A stretch of DNA of 64,000 nt from Sphaerolaimus hirsutus (lineage: Eukaryota; Nematoda; Chromadorea; Monhysterida; Sphaerolaimidae). The number at the start of each line of letters is the position of its first letter. Positions within the stretch are counted from its first letter, which is position 1. The DNA is taken from contig OZ038457.1 of NCBI GenBank assembly GCA_964036195.1, positions 25,678,787-25,742,786 of the forward strand, in the 5' to 3' direction. Under the pieces are notes generated by a model, which saw only the letters and a program-made list of their open reading frames with translations, did no database searches and had not been told where the DNA came from. Shown one piece after another: positions 23,342 to 36,300 of the stretch. A program made the position numbers and the translations under genes.

Positions 23342-24246
23342 GTCCGGCTGAAAAGTCCCTGGGCAGTAGTCGCCATTCGCGCTAGGGGTAAGCTATGGTC
23401 ATAAAATTTGAACACGTTAACATATCAGGTGTTATGAGTTTGCGCCCAAAATTGCACCCCTCTAGCTCCACCCATTGCGGAACTGTGGGGGTTACAATTT
23501 CGGCCATTTTGTACTGATGTACAAATGGTGCTCTATCTGAATACTGCTTTAAGTTGTGATCATGAAATTTTGGCTAGTGTAAGCCAGTGTGTTGGCAATG
23601 TGCCAGCACTAACCAACATTAGCTATGATATCATAAGCCTAGTCTATATTGTCATTACTGTCACTACTCTCACTACCAAATTCATCATTCTGCCTCTAAG
23701 GTTGGTCAATACAGGTTAATACAGGGGGCGTTTTTCATGCACACTGCTGTTGAACACAGGTAATGTGTCCACTACAGATTAGTAATGAAACACAAATGAA
23801 ATTTAATTAACATAATTATTTACTGCACATTTCAAAACAACATTAAAATCACTGCAATATTTACAACATGATCTCAGATGATCACCAAAAACATCCATCA
23901 CAGTTCCCACGTTTCTTGCACATCACCCTGATCTGCATATTAATTTTACCTTAATAGGAATGATGTTGATAAAAGTGTTGAATACTATCAGCACATTGCC
24001 AACACTGGTGGTACACTCGCCAAAGTTTCATGATCACAACTGAAAGCAGCGTTGAGCTAGAGCACCATGTGTACATCAGTACAAAATCAACGAAATTGTA
24101 ACCCCCACAGTTCCGCAGTGGGTGGAGCTAGAGGGGTCAAATTTTAGGTGAAAACTCAAAACACCTGATATATTCACGTGTTAAAATGACCATAGCTTAC
24201 CCCTAGCGCGAATGGCGAGCACTGCCCGGGGACTTTTCAGCCCGAC
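23342..24246. mobile_element. 0.9-kb fold-back, GTCCGGCTGAAAAGTCC ends
   Basis: The left arm GTCCGGCTGAAAAGTCCCTG is mirrored by GGGGACTTTTCAGCCCGACC at the right. Both arms share the CTAGGGGTAAGCTATGGTCA block and a block near TGTACTGATGTACA. No gene. Confidence 0.8.
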
Positions 24247-24467
24247 CATGGATATACACATATATACCATTCATTCATACAAACACCATCTATGCCAAGT
24301 TTGCCACAAAGTTTTTATCTGATGCTGGACGTCATAAATATAATATCCAGCTGTAATATGGGGGTGGATCTGACACGTTTGGGGGATATACCCTGTCGTT
24401 GAAAAAAAACCTTTTTCGGCCATCCCGAGCTGTACTACATAACAATTGGAAGACACACCCTAGACAA

Positions 24468-24590
24468 GTGCCAGAATCTTTTGATCTTATTGTTTACTCA
24501 CTTTTCAACACACTTGTAAACCAGATTTACAAGTGAGTATAAAAAAGTGAGTAAACATCAAGATCAAAACATCTGGCACTTGTCTCGGGG
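24468..24590. repeat. Perfect-stem hairpin, ~55-bp arms
   Basis: AGACAAGTGCCAGAATCTTT is mirrored by CATCTGGCACTTGTCT, with GTTTACTCACTTTT / AAAAAGTGAGTAAAC inside. A short loop lies near 24525. Sits between two larger fold-backs. Confidence 0.75.
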
Positions 24591-25090
24591 GAATCTGTGT
24601 ACTATTCTACACTACAGCACATCATTATATGACATTTTATAGTACTATTTCATACTGTAAATGTGAAAAGTACCAATTCACACTTATCACAATATTTGGT
24701 GCCCATTTTTTGGTGAAACTGGATTGGACAGTGAAAGTTGAGAAACAAATGTTGTTGTGTCTTTCATGACAGCCCACGCACAAGTGGGTCGCTCCCATCC
24801 TCTGTATAGCAGTGGGGGGATATCAGGTACATCCCCAAAACAAAATTATTTAGCTTGCTCCCATAGTATACTTAAGTATCGGCCTAGTTTTTCCACAAAA
24901 ACCACTGAGTGGCAAACTTGGCGTGGACGGCCAACTTCGCAAAAAACTTTGCAGTGGGGGATGTTCGGTTCACCCCCCCCCCAAAAAAAAAAAAAAAATT
25001 CGAGACTATACGCCTCCCATAGCTGGCGATATAACGTCCAGCATCAAATAAGAAAATGGGTGGCAAACTTAGCGTAGGTGGTGTTTATAT

Positions 25091-27055
25091 GTAAACAGGG
25101 GACACGCCAGGTCCGCCACCTAGCTTCTGAGTCAGTGCCAGTGGCCATATCTCCAGCTGTAGTGGGGGGATTTTTTCGAAATTTTGGGGTTATTTACTAG
25201 CCATCCCCCACTACTTTATGCGGGCTGGGGGACGTGAGAGTGAGCCACCGTATACATGAATATTTTTTTGAAAAAATCGCTGTCCACTGCAGGTCCGCCA
25301 CCCCGTGTTGTTACAATATGATGGGCTGCCAAACTGAAACTGTTGGGGGAATCGATCGAAATTTTGAGGGGGTGTACACGACACCCCCCACTACTTTTCA
25401 CGGAAGGTTGAGCCCCTGGTGACCCCCTTGAGAGTGGACTGCTGAAAAATAAGATGATATTTTTGAGAATTCACTGTCCAGGTTTGGCACTGGACAGCAA
25501 AAATAAAAATTACATAAGAATGTCCCTTAGAGGACAATGTATACCACTGCAAAAAGTGTATTAAAAAAGCAAATTTTAAAATGAAAATTTGATCTGGTAC
25601 GAAAGTGTATTTGACACCCATGCACAAGTTCCAGATTAAATTTCAATTAAAGTAAAAATTTCAATACACACTTTCAAAGCTGGTTTACAATGTCCTCTAT
25701 GCAGGGGTTTAGTAGGGGGGGTTGAGGGGGGGGGGGTTACCCCCCCCCCCAAATCCGCCAGCTATCTAGCTATCCCAGAGACCTGCTCAGATATCTATCT
25801 ACCCCTGTGGCAAAATTTTGGGCTACTATCCCCTAACCCCCCCCCCCCTAAATCGGCCAACTATCTACCTATCTGGAGCGATTTTTGGGAAACTAGACCA
25901 ATTTTTGCTCAAAATCACTATTTTTCATACCTTTATATAGATTTTAACCTCCAAAATCACTAGTTCATGCGTCTAACTGCCTATTTTCAGCTTCTTTTAG
26001 TACTATATGTCCTTATATGCCCATTTTTAGCTATTTTCACCTACTTTTAGTGATTTCTCTCCTTTTCCTCCCTTCTATGCCCATATTTTGAACCCCCGCG
26101 AACCCCTCCCCCAAAATTTTTTCAGCTATCTATCCCTCCAGAGGAGCGATTTGCTACCTATATGAACCCCCGTAAGGGTCCAAATCTACAAAACCCCTGC
26201 CTCTAGGAGATGATTAAAGGTAAAAATTTGTAAAAAACATTGCTCCAAAAATGAACCATGGTGGAGTCAATGGGAGTCACTGTAATGATGTCATCAATTG
26301 TGTCATTCCAGAAACAAAATTCGCCTTGTGGGACAGCTTTTGTGTTGACCCCCATCAAATCTCCTCCATGGTTGATTTTTGAAGCAATGTTGTTTATGCG
26401 ATTTTTTACCTTAAATCATCTCCTAGAGGACATCGTAAACCAGCTTTAAAAGTGTGTATTAAAGATTTGACTTAAATCGACATTTAATCTGGAACTTGTG
26501 TATTGGGTGTGAAATACACGTTTGTACCCGTTCAAATTTTCATTTTAAAATTTGCTTTTTTAATACAAACTTTTTACAGTGGTATACATTGTTCTCTAAG
26601 AGACATTCTAACGTAATTGTTATTTTTGCTGTCCAGTGCCAAACCTGGACAGCAAATTCTCAAAAATATCATTTTTTTTTTCCAGCAGCCCACTCTCAAG
26701 GGGGTCGCCAGGGGGCTGACCCTTCTGCGAAAAGTAGTGGGGGGGTGTCGTGTACACCCCCCCCCCCAAAATTTCGATCAATTCCCCCCAACAGTTCCAG
26801 TTTGGCAGCCTATTATATTGAAACAACACGGTGTGGCGGACCTGGCGTGGACAGCAATTTTTTCAAAAAAAATATTCATGTATACGGCAGCCCACACTCA
26901 GGTGGGTCGCCGACTTCCCCCAGCCCGCATAAAGTAGTGGAGGGATGTCGAGTATATAACCTCAAAATTTCAAATGAATCCCCCCACTACAGCTGGAGAT
27001 ATGGCAACCGGCACCGACTCAGAAATTAGGTGCCGGACCTGGCGTGTCCCCTGTT
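25091..27055. mobile_element. 2-kb modular fold-back with a nested hAT-type element
   Basis: Arms begin AGGGGACACGCCAGGTCCGC and end GGCGTGTCCCCTG. Each arm is a series of diverged modules containing GTAGTGGGGGGAT and CTGTCCA..GGTCCGCCAC words. The module pattern also extends left to about 24770. A separate element at 25702-26199 sits at the loop. The long frames here are arm shadows. Confidence 0.75.
25702..26199 (+). mobile_element. hAT-type MITE (CAGGGGT ends, CTATCTAT words)
   Basis: Starts CAGGGGTTTAGTAGGGGGGG and ends ACAAAACCCCTG, with imperfect 8-bp duplications CCTCTATG (25694-25701) and CCTCTAGG (26200-26207). Contains long G and C runs and CAGCTATCTATC words. Confidence 0.8.
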
Positions 27056-28307
27056 TATATACTGAACGTAAACTGCACCCGTGAATTATGGCGCACGGTT
27101 GCAAACCAGGGTACAGTTTTAAGTGGACAAGCCCAAAACCGTTTGTAGAATTGAGAAAAAGAAAGTTAATTTCGCCACTTACGGAAATGGCACCAAGAAA
27201 AATTTAGTTGGAAATGGTAATTTTAATAGAACGATCGGTGATGCTATAAATTGGCTGCAACACACTGGAATAAAGCAATATCAATTACGATATTATGTGA
27301 AATCAGCTGTTCATTTCGTTTTTTATCAGAAGGGAAACAGTTGTTCCGGTACACAAGTTTCATCGGTACAAACCACGGAAAACTATCAAAACGATTTGAA
27401 ATTCGTGAATTGAAAATGATAAACTTATAAAAAATTCGATATGAATAGGTTTTGGCAATTTTTTGAACCGTATAATCATCATCTGTCTACCCTTGTCTGC
27501 TTTGTTTCTGGGAAAGTTTTGTCACGAGTGTTTCTCTGCCCTAGAAATTTTGTATCGCGTCACGTATGATGACTTGTCACTCTGCCCAGTTACCACTTGC
27601 GTATTATACGAATCAGATCAAAAGCTCAAAGTTATCGCTAAAATCGCTAAAATGTGCTCCACTGTGCCAATTTTCACCTTCATAATCGCTATTTCCGTTT
27701 ATATACATGGCTACATAGCTAGTGTGAGCCTATTTTATTCATATTTATAGTAGATTTCGAAGTTTTGGCACCGTGACAAGTCATCATACGGGGACTATTC
27801 CATTTGGCTCATACGCCTTATAAAGACTTGGCAGTTGGCCATAACACCGTTTGGATACATCTGTTTGTACACATACATCAGATACATGTGTCAACTGGTG
27901 TGTCGGCCGCCATTAGCTACCATTTCCGGTCGCTTACTCGCATTCCGCGGCTACAGAAACCCAGCGTCTTTTACTCTCGTTCGTACAACATCCAATTGTT
28001 TCGCAGTGTATCCAATCAAAACTTGGACGAGGGCCAAGTCTTCATAAGTACAGCGATCCGAAATTCTCAACCTTCCACCAAAAAAAAATAAGTAAAATAA
28101 ACGTCGTTGTCTTAATGACAATGGCATTGGATGTCCACTTAATATACTGGTTTTCATTCACATTCTAGTCGGTAATTAGCGGAACCATGTTCAAAATGCA
28201 CATACAGATGTTGATTCCTTTTCCACATTGCCGCATGTGTACTTGAAAAATGTCAACCCGTCAACAAAAAGTTTTAGTTGACATGATAACCAGTTGACAC
28301 TCAGTGT
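27056..28307. other. Non-repetitive stretch with open frames, no assigned gene
   Basis: A + strand frame runs from 27123 to a stop at 27413 after an in-frame stop, with no ATG at its start. It reads as an AT-rich, plausible coding segment (motifs NFATYGNGTKKN and YYVKSAVHFVFY) but I do not recognise it. Further short frames follow to 28090. The tail 28219-28312 (CCGTCAAC...CAGTGTGCGTAG) is repeated near 63831-63920, so part of the stretch belongs to another repeat family. Confidence 0.3.
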
Positions 28308-28315
28308 GCGTAGAT

Positions 28316-28475
28316 CAGGGGTAGGAAAGGGGGGGGGGGTTACTTCTATGCCTATATTGAACCCCCGCGAACCCCCCCCACCCCCCCCAGAAAATTTTTC
28401 AGCTATCTATCCCTCCGGAGGAGCGATTTTCTATCTATCCAACCCCCCGGAGGGTCGAAATCTAGAATACCCCTG
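28316..28475 (+). mobile_element. hAT-type MITE, 160-bp CAGGGGTAGG copy
   Basis: Shortest clean copy: CAGGGGTAGGAAAGG to CTAGAATACCCCTG with perfect 8-bp duplications GCGTAGAT at 28308-28315 and 28476-28483. It establishes the ends of the CTATCTAT/GGAGG family. Confidence 0.9.
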
Positions 28476-29308
28476 GCGTAGATACAATTTCCGCACAACC
28501 TCGCAGGAATTTCCTCACAACCGAAAAGACTAAAATAATTTTCACATCACTATGGCGGACCCGGCGCTGGTGCAGTGCGGCACTTTGCGTCCCATTTTAT
28601 CCGGTACGGATTGTAATCATATCGACCATTTTGTATCGGGCGTCACTTTGCGATCGTCACGATGATGCGTCTCAAATTATCCGTTGCCCCTGCCCACGAG
28701 AAGGGTTGGCATGATCTGGCTTTTCGATAGCCATATTTGATATTTTTTTCTGAAACTCGCTATTCGATATTGATACCAGGCGGGGGGGGGGCGATCCCGG
28801 GCGAGACCTGAAAAACTCGGCGTAAATTCAACGTGTGGTACCATTTTTTAGCTATTATGTGAAAAATTTTGGCTGAGGTTTTTTTTCAAAAAAGGTTTCG
28901 ATGGTCAGGTTAAAAAATCAACGTTTTTAAAACCTTTGAAGAACCCCCGGGCCATCCCTACAGAATAGTAAAAATTGAAGCTTTTACACTAAAAATGCCT
29001 CAGAACCAATGAAAACAATCATCAATTTAAATGTATTTTTAAAATTGCATGCGAAAATCTTGCAAAATTTTGGTGTTTTGGTTTTTAAAAATAAAATCAA
29101 TTTCCACCCTGTGATTAAAAAAAGACGTTTTAAAAAGATCAGGTGAAAAAAATCAAGGGCCATCCCTACTGTCGACTTTTAGAAATCGGTGCACTTAACA
29201 CATTTCTTGATTTCTTTTTTCAACAAAAGAACCTGCACAAGGTTGAAAAAGTTCTTGCCCCAAAATTTTGCTTTTTCCCAAAAGGGTCAACTTTTACACT
29301 ATGAGAAA
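28476..29308. other. Eroded fragments of two MITE families
   Basis: 28700-28800 resembles a decayed TCGATAT-word element (TTTGATATTTTTTTCTGAAA). 28850-29300 carries TTTTAAAAACG-like stretches and two GGCCATCCCTA ends (near 28953 and 29158). No gene seen. Confidence 0.45.
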
Positions 29309-29316
29309 GGGCGTGT

Positions 29317-29942
29317 AGGGATGGCCAAAAATGTTTTTTTTTAACAACCCTGTTAAAAACAACGTTTTTTTTAAAAAATAAAACGTTTTTTTTTTAAAAA
29401 AAGCTCCCAGATATGGTTATGGGTCAACATATACAGGTATATAAGTACTTTGTGGTGTTAAATATAGTCATAGAATATCTGGAGCCATGGGATAGCATTA
29501 TAAGTAGTAATTTCTGTCAAAAATACCCATTTTTTGTTGAGTTGTTAAGTATATCGCCTTTTATCGAATGTTCGTGACTTCAAGTCAATTTTTACATGGA
29601 ATAGTGCCTAAATAAAGTTTAAAGAAAGAGCTAATACATTGACAGTGATTTTTCACACTGTAGAAGTAAGTGGGAGCACATTGGGTGGATATTTATATAC
29701 TACACTGACATATTACGGCTTATTATTACACAATAGCATGACGATTTGGAGTCTTTCACACTAAAAATGCCTCAAAACCAATGAAAAAAACCCACCAATC
29801 ATAATGTGTATGTGAAATTGCGCGAAAAAATGCAAAATACCTAGTGCATAAGTACAAACTTTTTCGCTGCTGTTTAAAAACCACTGTTTTGATGCCTGTT
29901 AAAAAAAACGTTTTTTTGAGAAAAAAACACGTGCCATCCCTA
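29317..29942 (+). mobile_element. hAT-type MITE (TAGGGATGGCC ends)
   Basis: TAGGGATGGCCAAAAATG to GTGCCATCCCTA with perfect duplications AGGGCGTG at 29309-29316 and 29943-29950. Subterminal AAACGTTTTTTTTAAAAA arrays flank a conserved core (ACCAATGAAAAAAACC, GAGCCATGGGATAGC). Confidence 0.9.
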
Positions 29943-30272
29943 AGGGCGTGTACGTGGAAAAATTATGAAAAATGTGAGGGGCTAGCCACAAATGACGTTT
30001 CTGGACCTAACATGAAATTTTCAAAATTTGGACATCGAATTGAACGACAAAAATGATCGAGGTAAAATCAGAATCTTTTTTGATTATAAAATGTCCCAGC
30101 TGTTGGAAAGCAGAAATGTAATAAAATTTCCGTTGGAAACACCTAGTATCGCCTAGTAATTTATCATGTTCGATTCATTCAAGAAAGGCAACGAATAATT
30201 TCCGGCACATCCGTGTGCCCGACCAAAAATTTATGTCGGCCTGATTAAATTCCGTCCCTGGAAAGTTGGCAG

Positions 30273-30377
30273 AAAAGAGAAAAAGTCAGCGCACCGTGCA
30301 CTTGCTCAAATTATCCGAAGTGGCCTTGGCGACTTTACGAAAAGTGATCAGAGGACAAAATGGGACGGACGGGGCAG
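30273..30377 (+). CDS. ELL: ELL exon 1 of those seen (start of ELL domain)
   Basis: The frame starts with two carried bases, then encodes KRKSQRTVHLLKLSEVALA and onward to GQNGTDGA. It aligns with the ELL N-terminal motif around VFHVKLTDSALRAF of vertebrate ELL. The acceptor (GTTGGCAG) has a weak pyrimidine tract, so the left edge is uncertain; an in-frame TGA lies about 30 bases upstream and there is no ATG, so an upstream exon is required. The donor is GGGGCAG|GTGGCA, inside a transposon target duplication. Confidence 0.8.
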
Positions 30378-33300
30378 GTGGCAGTCCCAACCCCTGTAAA
30401 GTGTAAAGTAAAGTGTCAAATGTAAAGTCAAATGCAAAGTAAAGTGTCAAATGTAAAGTCAAATGCAAAGTAAACTGTCAATTGTCATGCAGTGTTCAGT
30501 AATAAGATCTTTTCTTTTTTGTTTTGATTGACACTTTACTTTGCATTTGACTTTACATTTGACACTTTACTTTACATCTTACAGGGCTTGGGACTGCCCC
30601 AGGTGGCAAATTGAAAGTGGTCGTGGGCAAAGATGGCGCCGACTTGAAGATTCTACTTGCTGATCAGGTGTGTTTTCATTTGTTGGCGAGAGCGATGGAA
30701 TAACGGTTTTCAGCGCTTAAAAAACATTGTTTCAAAGACCTGCTCATTGAGAAAAAAAGATTTTCTATCTAGTATGATTACGCGGGATTTTTGAGCGGGG
30801 GGCGGATTGTATACGGAGCCCGGCGAACGGGGGGGGGGTGGCGCCCCCCCCCTAAATTTTGGTCCTATGGTAAAGGAATGGAGCCATGGCATAGGTGGGC
30901 ACGGACCATGTTGGGCACGTTTGTAATGCTGCTAAACTAATGAAACATACATATTAAATAGAGGTGTCAGGATGTGCGCCGAAAATTTTTTCAAGGTGCA
31001 CAGAAAATCGCTTTAGAAAAGTGCTATTTCTGACAAATTTTCATGTCCGGCCCGGGAATGGGGGGGCGCCCCCCCCTGCGTACGTCCCTGTATGCATGTA
31101 AACCCATCAGTAGGGTTGGGACGATATGACTTTTCAATATCGATATTCGATATTTTTTTCTGAAAGTCGATATTCGATATCGATACGATATGGAATTTCG
31201 ATATTTTCGATATTTTAGTACAGCGGGGCATATTGTATTTCCATTTGGACACAAACATGGTTGATAATCTTTTTAAATGAGGCTCACAACAGTTGAAATG
31301 AGGTAATGAAATAAAAAACAGGATGAATCGAATTATATAAGGTGAAAAATTATGAAGCAAACACTTCAGGTCATACTTGTGACTAGGGGTGGCTTTTTAC
31401 ATTTTTAAAAGGTTGGTATTTTAAAATAAACAGCCAAATTTTTGAGCCATGGTGCCATGCAAAGTTTTGGTGAAATGGTTTCCTTGTGATGCAGTTTGCT
31501 GTGTTAATATCATATATTTTGTAAGGATGTGTATACATTACCCTTGATATCCTACTTTTGATAGCTCAATGTGAAAATAACATGGCATTTATAAATGATT
31601 TATTACTTTGTGCATTCATAAGCATACGTGTTTGGCTGCAGCATCCACTTTTTGTTGGCTTCAGCCATTTTTTATCGGATCACAAATACCTCAAAAAGAA
31701 TACCAGAATATCGAAAATATCGAAAAAATGGTCGATATTCGATATTTTTTCAAAATTTTCGATATCGATATTCGATATTTGATATGAAAAAATGGCCGAT
31801 ATCCGATATTCGATATTCGATACGATATATCGTCCCAACCCTACCCATCAGGGGTCTCCTAGGGGTGGGGGCTGCCCCCCAAATCAGCCAGCTATCTCTC
31901 TATCTCGGAGGCTGCTCAACTATCTATCTATCCCGAGGCAAATTTTTTGGTTACTTTGGAATTTTTGTGTTCAATATTCTCAAGGTGTACAAGCCGGCAC
32001 TGTCCCGTTATGCATCACAAACCCATTATGCATCTAGAACCGGCATGCATTTATATAACTATACCTGGCATGCTGAAAATTTGTAATTAAACACATTATC
32101 TAGTGATTTTAAGCGTGAAAATCTATAAAAAGTCTGAAAATAAGCGACTTTGGGTAAAAATTAGGGTAAAATTGCTCCAAAGTGCTCCAGATAGCTAGAT
32201 AGTTAGACAATTTGTGGGGGCTGTTCAGGGGAAGGTAACCACAATAATTTGCCACAAAATGGTTTGGGGTGGGGTAGGGTTGGAAAAAAATCGATTTTAA
32301 TAATGACCCCGATTTAAAAAAAAATCGATTTTTTAATAAAAATCGCTGGAGTCAAAAAAGTCCTATTTTTCTTTAAAATCACTTAAGAGAGGGATAAAGA
32401 GTAAACAAACCCATTAAAAATGATAGCCAGTGTACTATAATGGCTTATGTGGTAAGGTAACTGCTGTAGAGCTTTGGAAAAGCTTGGGAAAAAAATTATT
32501 TCAATTTAAAAAGTTATTAGTTTGTTATATTTGCAGTATAAGTCGCATTTCATCGACCATTTGCAATTCTGTTGGTAGGAAATGCATGTTCTTGCTGAGA
32601 ACACAGCCTAAATCATCCTGGAAATGAACATGAATGCATTTGCATTGATTTTAAATATGAGACCACATAACATAAATGTGTATACTTCCCCTAATGATTC
32701 AGTTTACCTTACACGCGTAAAAACATGCAGAAAAAAATTCTACAGAACCAAATTACTCTGCATAAGCAGCGAGAAAAAGGAATGAAGTTATTGGATCGGA
32801 AACTGCGCGCTTGCGTGCAATTTTTTTGCATTTTACTTAGTGCTTAAGTACCAAAATTTTTGCCAGCGATTTAAAAAAAAATCGGTTTAGGGGTTGCGAT
32901 TCAAATCCAAGGACGTATCCAGGGGGGGGCGGGGGGGGGGGGGCTGCAGCCCCCCCCTCCCCGGGGTGAGACCCAAAAAGTCCCGGAAAATGCATATTTT
33001 CCTATATATTTTTCAATGTTTCTTAAAAATTTTGCGCGCAAGCGCGCAATTTCTTCCCCATGCATTGTATTTTCAACGGATCGGCCCCTGCGAACCAATA
33101 TCCTCGGAAATAAACACATTTTTGCTGGATATGTATGCATTTTTACATACATATAAAGCGGCTCCTGGCGCCAACGCCAATAGCGCCATGGCGTGGCACC
33201 TTTGTATGGCGCTAGTGCCAAAACGCCTTTCCGTCCCTATATAGGGAAAAAATTTAGGGGGGGGGCGTTCGCCGGCCCCCGTAAACAAGCAGCCCCCCCC

Positions 33301-36300
33301 GCTCAAAAATCCTGGATACGTCCCTGTTCAAATCTATAAAAATCGCTTAAAAAAATCGATCACCAACGGTCACCCGCCCCTTTTCTTACCCCTGCAGGTA
33401 CAATGTGTCTATAATGGGTCCAGATGCATAATGGGTTTACATGAATAATAGGCATACTAGATGGTTATGTCAACTAACGATTTTGAAGGTCAAAATCGCT
33501 AGCAATGTATGCAATGTATAAAATGTAGCGTACTTGAGTGAAAATTTTAACAAAATTCCTCAAAAATCGCTTCCAGTTAGATAGATAGCTGGCGATTTTG
33601 GGGGGTGGGGTTCAGGGATAGTAGCCAAAAATTTTTGCCTCGATATAGATAGCTGAGCGGCAGTGGTATCTTGAATTTTGACCCTCCGAGTGGTTGGATA
33701 GATAGCAAATCGCTCCTCCGGAGGGATAGATAGCTGAAAAATTTTCTGGGGGGGGGTTTGGGGGGGGGGTTGTGGTGGTTCGATATGTAGGCTTTTTCGG
33801 GGCATAGTAGGAGGAAAAGTGGGAAAAATCGCTAAAAGTAGGTGTAAAATAGCTCAAAATGAGTATACAAGAGCATATAGTACTTGAAATAGCTGAAAAT
33901 AGGCAGTTAGACGCATGAACTAGTGATTTTGGAGGTGAAAATCTATGTATAGGTATGAAAAATAGCGATTTTGAGCGAATATTGGGGTATAGTTTCTGAA
34001 AAATCGCTCCAGATAGGTAGATAGCTGGGCGATTTGGGGGGGGGGGTTTAGGGGGTAGTAGCCCAAAATTTTGCCCCCGGGATAGATAGATAGCTGAGCG
34101 GCCTCCGGGATAGATAGATAGCTGGGCGGTTTGGGGGGGGGGGGTAACCCCCCCCCCCCAACCCCCCCCCATTCGAGACCCCTGCTGAGCGGCCCTGAAG
34201 ATAGATAGCTGGAGCGTTGGAGGAGGTGGGTAACCCCCCCCCCCCAACCCCCAACACCGTCCATATTGAACCTATTTGAGCCTTATTTGAGCTCTATTCC
34301 ATGCCCTACTAGAGTCAAATGTTTGACAAAAGGTGGTGTATGTAAAATGGTGTAAAAAATGAGTTGCCAATAATGTGTAAATATTGAAGCAAACCTATCG
34401 CCAGCCTGATGATGCGTGATTTACACATCTGGCACGGGAAAAGTTTTTTAAAATAGTTTTCTTAAAAATCATTTTAAAAAACCTACCTAGTTTCTAAACA
34501 ACTGCACTGGCGCCCTCACAGACGTTCACGACTCACATAGCGGCGGAGCACTCGATCACGGAACTGGTCTGCGAGCGGCACTCTGCCAGACTTGGCTCGC
34601 TGCCAGGGGACGACCCCCTGGAACTGGTCGGCCCCGCTGGCGTCAAGTTGACTGTGCAGGTGGGGCTGGGGGGGGGGGGGGTTGTGCTCGTTTAGTGTGA
34701 GAAAACTTCAAACAAAGAAACCTTGGGTTTTCAACCATCGTTGGGGTGGGAGTAGGGTTCAAACGGGATGCCGATCCCGATTCTTGATAATTTTCTGAAT
34801 TTAGCGATTCCGAGGTCCCGATCCCGAGCTTGATTAATTTGCAAAACCGAGCCCGAAATACTGCCCCCGATCACTTAAAAATTGCCAAATTCTATAGTGA
34901 ACGATGAGAAAATCACTTGTTTGTGCTGAGATATGTTCGTGCGGTTAAGATATTGTAAGAGAAAACCGCTCCACACACAGCGATTTTTAAAACAAGTTCG
35001 AACGTTTTTTTGGCAAAGTATGAATACCGTATTCCTTCTAATAGACGGGCGCCGTTCTATTTTCTTTCGTCAACCTCCAATAGAACGGCAGGTAAACAAG
35101 TTGACAAAAAAAAGAACGGCGCTGTTCTATTGGAAGAAATACGATATTTGTACGTTCGAACGTTTGAACTTATTTTTAAAATCGCTGTGTGTGGAGCACC
35201 AAAAAGGTTGTAAGAGAAGGCTGCTTGTTTATGGAACCCGGAGAACAGGGGGGGGGGGGGGCTCAGCCCCAGGAAAATTTTCCCTGTACAATGACGAAAT
35301 TGCGCCATGGCGCTGGCGCCATTCGTATGCGCCACGCCATGGCGCCATTGGCGTTGGCGCTAGCGCCAGAAAGCGCTGTAGATGTATGTAAATATACATA
35401 CATCCACAGTGAAAGGTACATTATTGGGTGCATTTTCTGGTATGTGTGACGCGGGGACCTATATGCTAAAAATACCATGTGTTTAGGGGCAAATGCGCGC
35501 TTGCGCGCAAAAATTTTGCATACACTGTCGAAAATTTCTACTAAGAATTGCATTTTCGGTGGGTTTTCATGTCTCACCCCGGGAAGGGGGGGCTGCAGCC
35601 CCTCCCCCCGCCCCCCGTGGATACGTCCTTGGTAGCATGAAAAAATGGAAGCTTTTACACAAAAAATGACCCAAAACCCATGAAACACTACTAATCGTAA
35701 TGCGTATGGGAAATTGCGTACTTGCGTGCAAAAAAATTGGAAAATACCTAGTGCAAGTCAACCAGTAATTTTGCTTTATGATTTAAAAAAAATTTAAATC
35801 GGTTTCCACCGTGTGATTTAAAAAAATCAAGTGCCAACCCTACCCATACTAGAAATTTTCGGCATCTGGCCGTCCCATGTTCATCCCCAAAGCTCACTCC
35901 CGATCCGGAGATCTCAAAAAACGTGTCTCCACGCTAGTGCTCAAGATTTTCAAATACGTATCCCCTAGGGACGTAGGGGCGATTTTTGAGGGGTTGTAAT
36001 GAGAGCCGGGCGAACGGGGGGGGGCCCTCCAGTAAAGGAATGGGGTTGTGGTGCTGCGCCATTTGTATGCGCCAGCGCCGCGGCAGTATTCGCGTTCGCT
36101 TTGACGCCAACATCTACTATATAGCTATCTATTTATATGAAGGGTGTGCTTCTAAATGTACCGATCTACAAAAATTGATTTTGAGATAATCGCAATTGAA
36201 AGTTTGGAGTATGCAATACCCATACATGGGTATTGGGTATGGGAATTTTGGGTATGGGTATTTCGGCCATATTGTTTGGTATCCACATGCATGGGTATAA

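Noticed and set aside
27463..27750. Membrane-protein-like frame rich in Ile/Leu/Phe
   Set aside because: It opens after AT-rich sequence with no splice signals or codon bias, and hydrophobicity is expected from AT-rich DNA.
33612..34247. 211-codon - strand Pro/Ser/Tyr-rich frame
   Set aside because: Made of CTATCTAT repeats and C runs of a MITE family; similar short frames appear in other copies.
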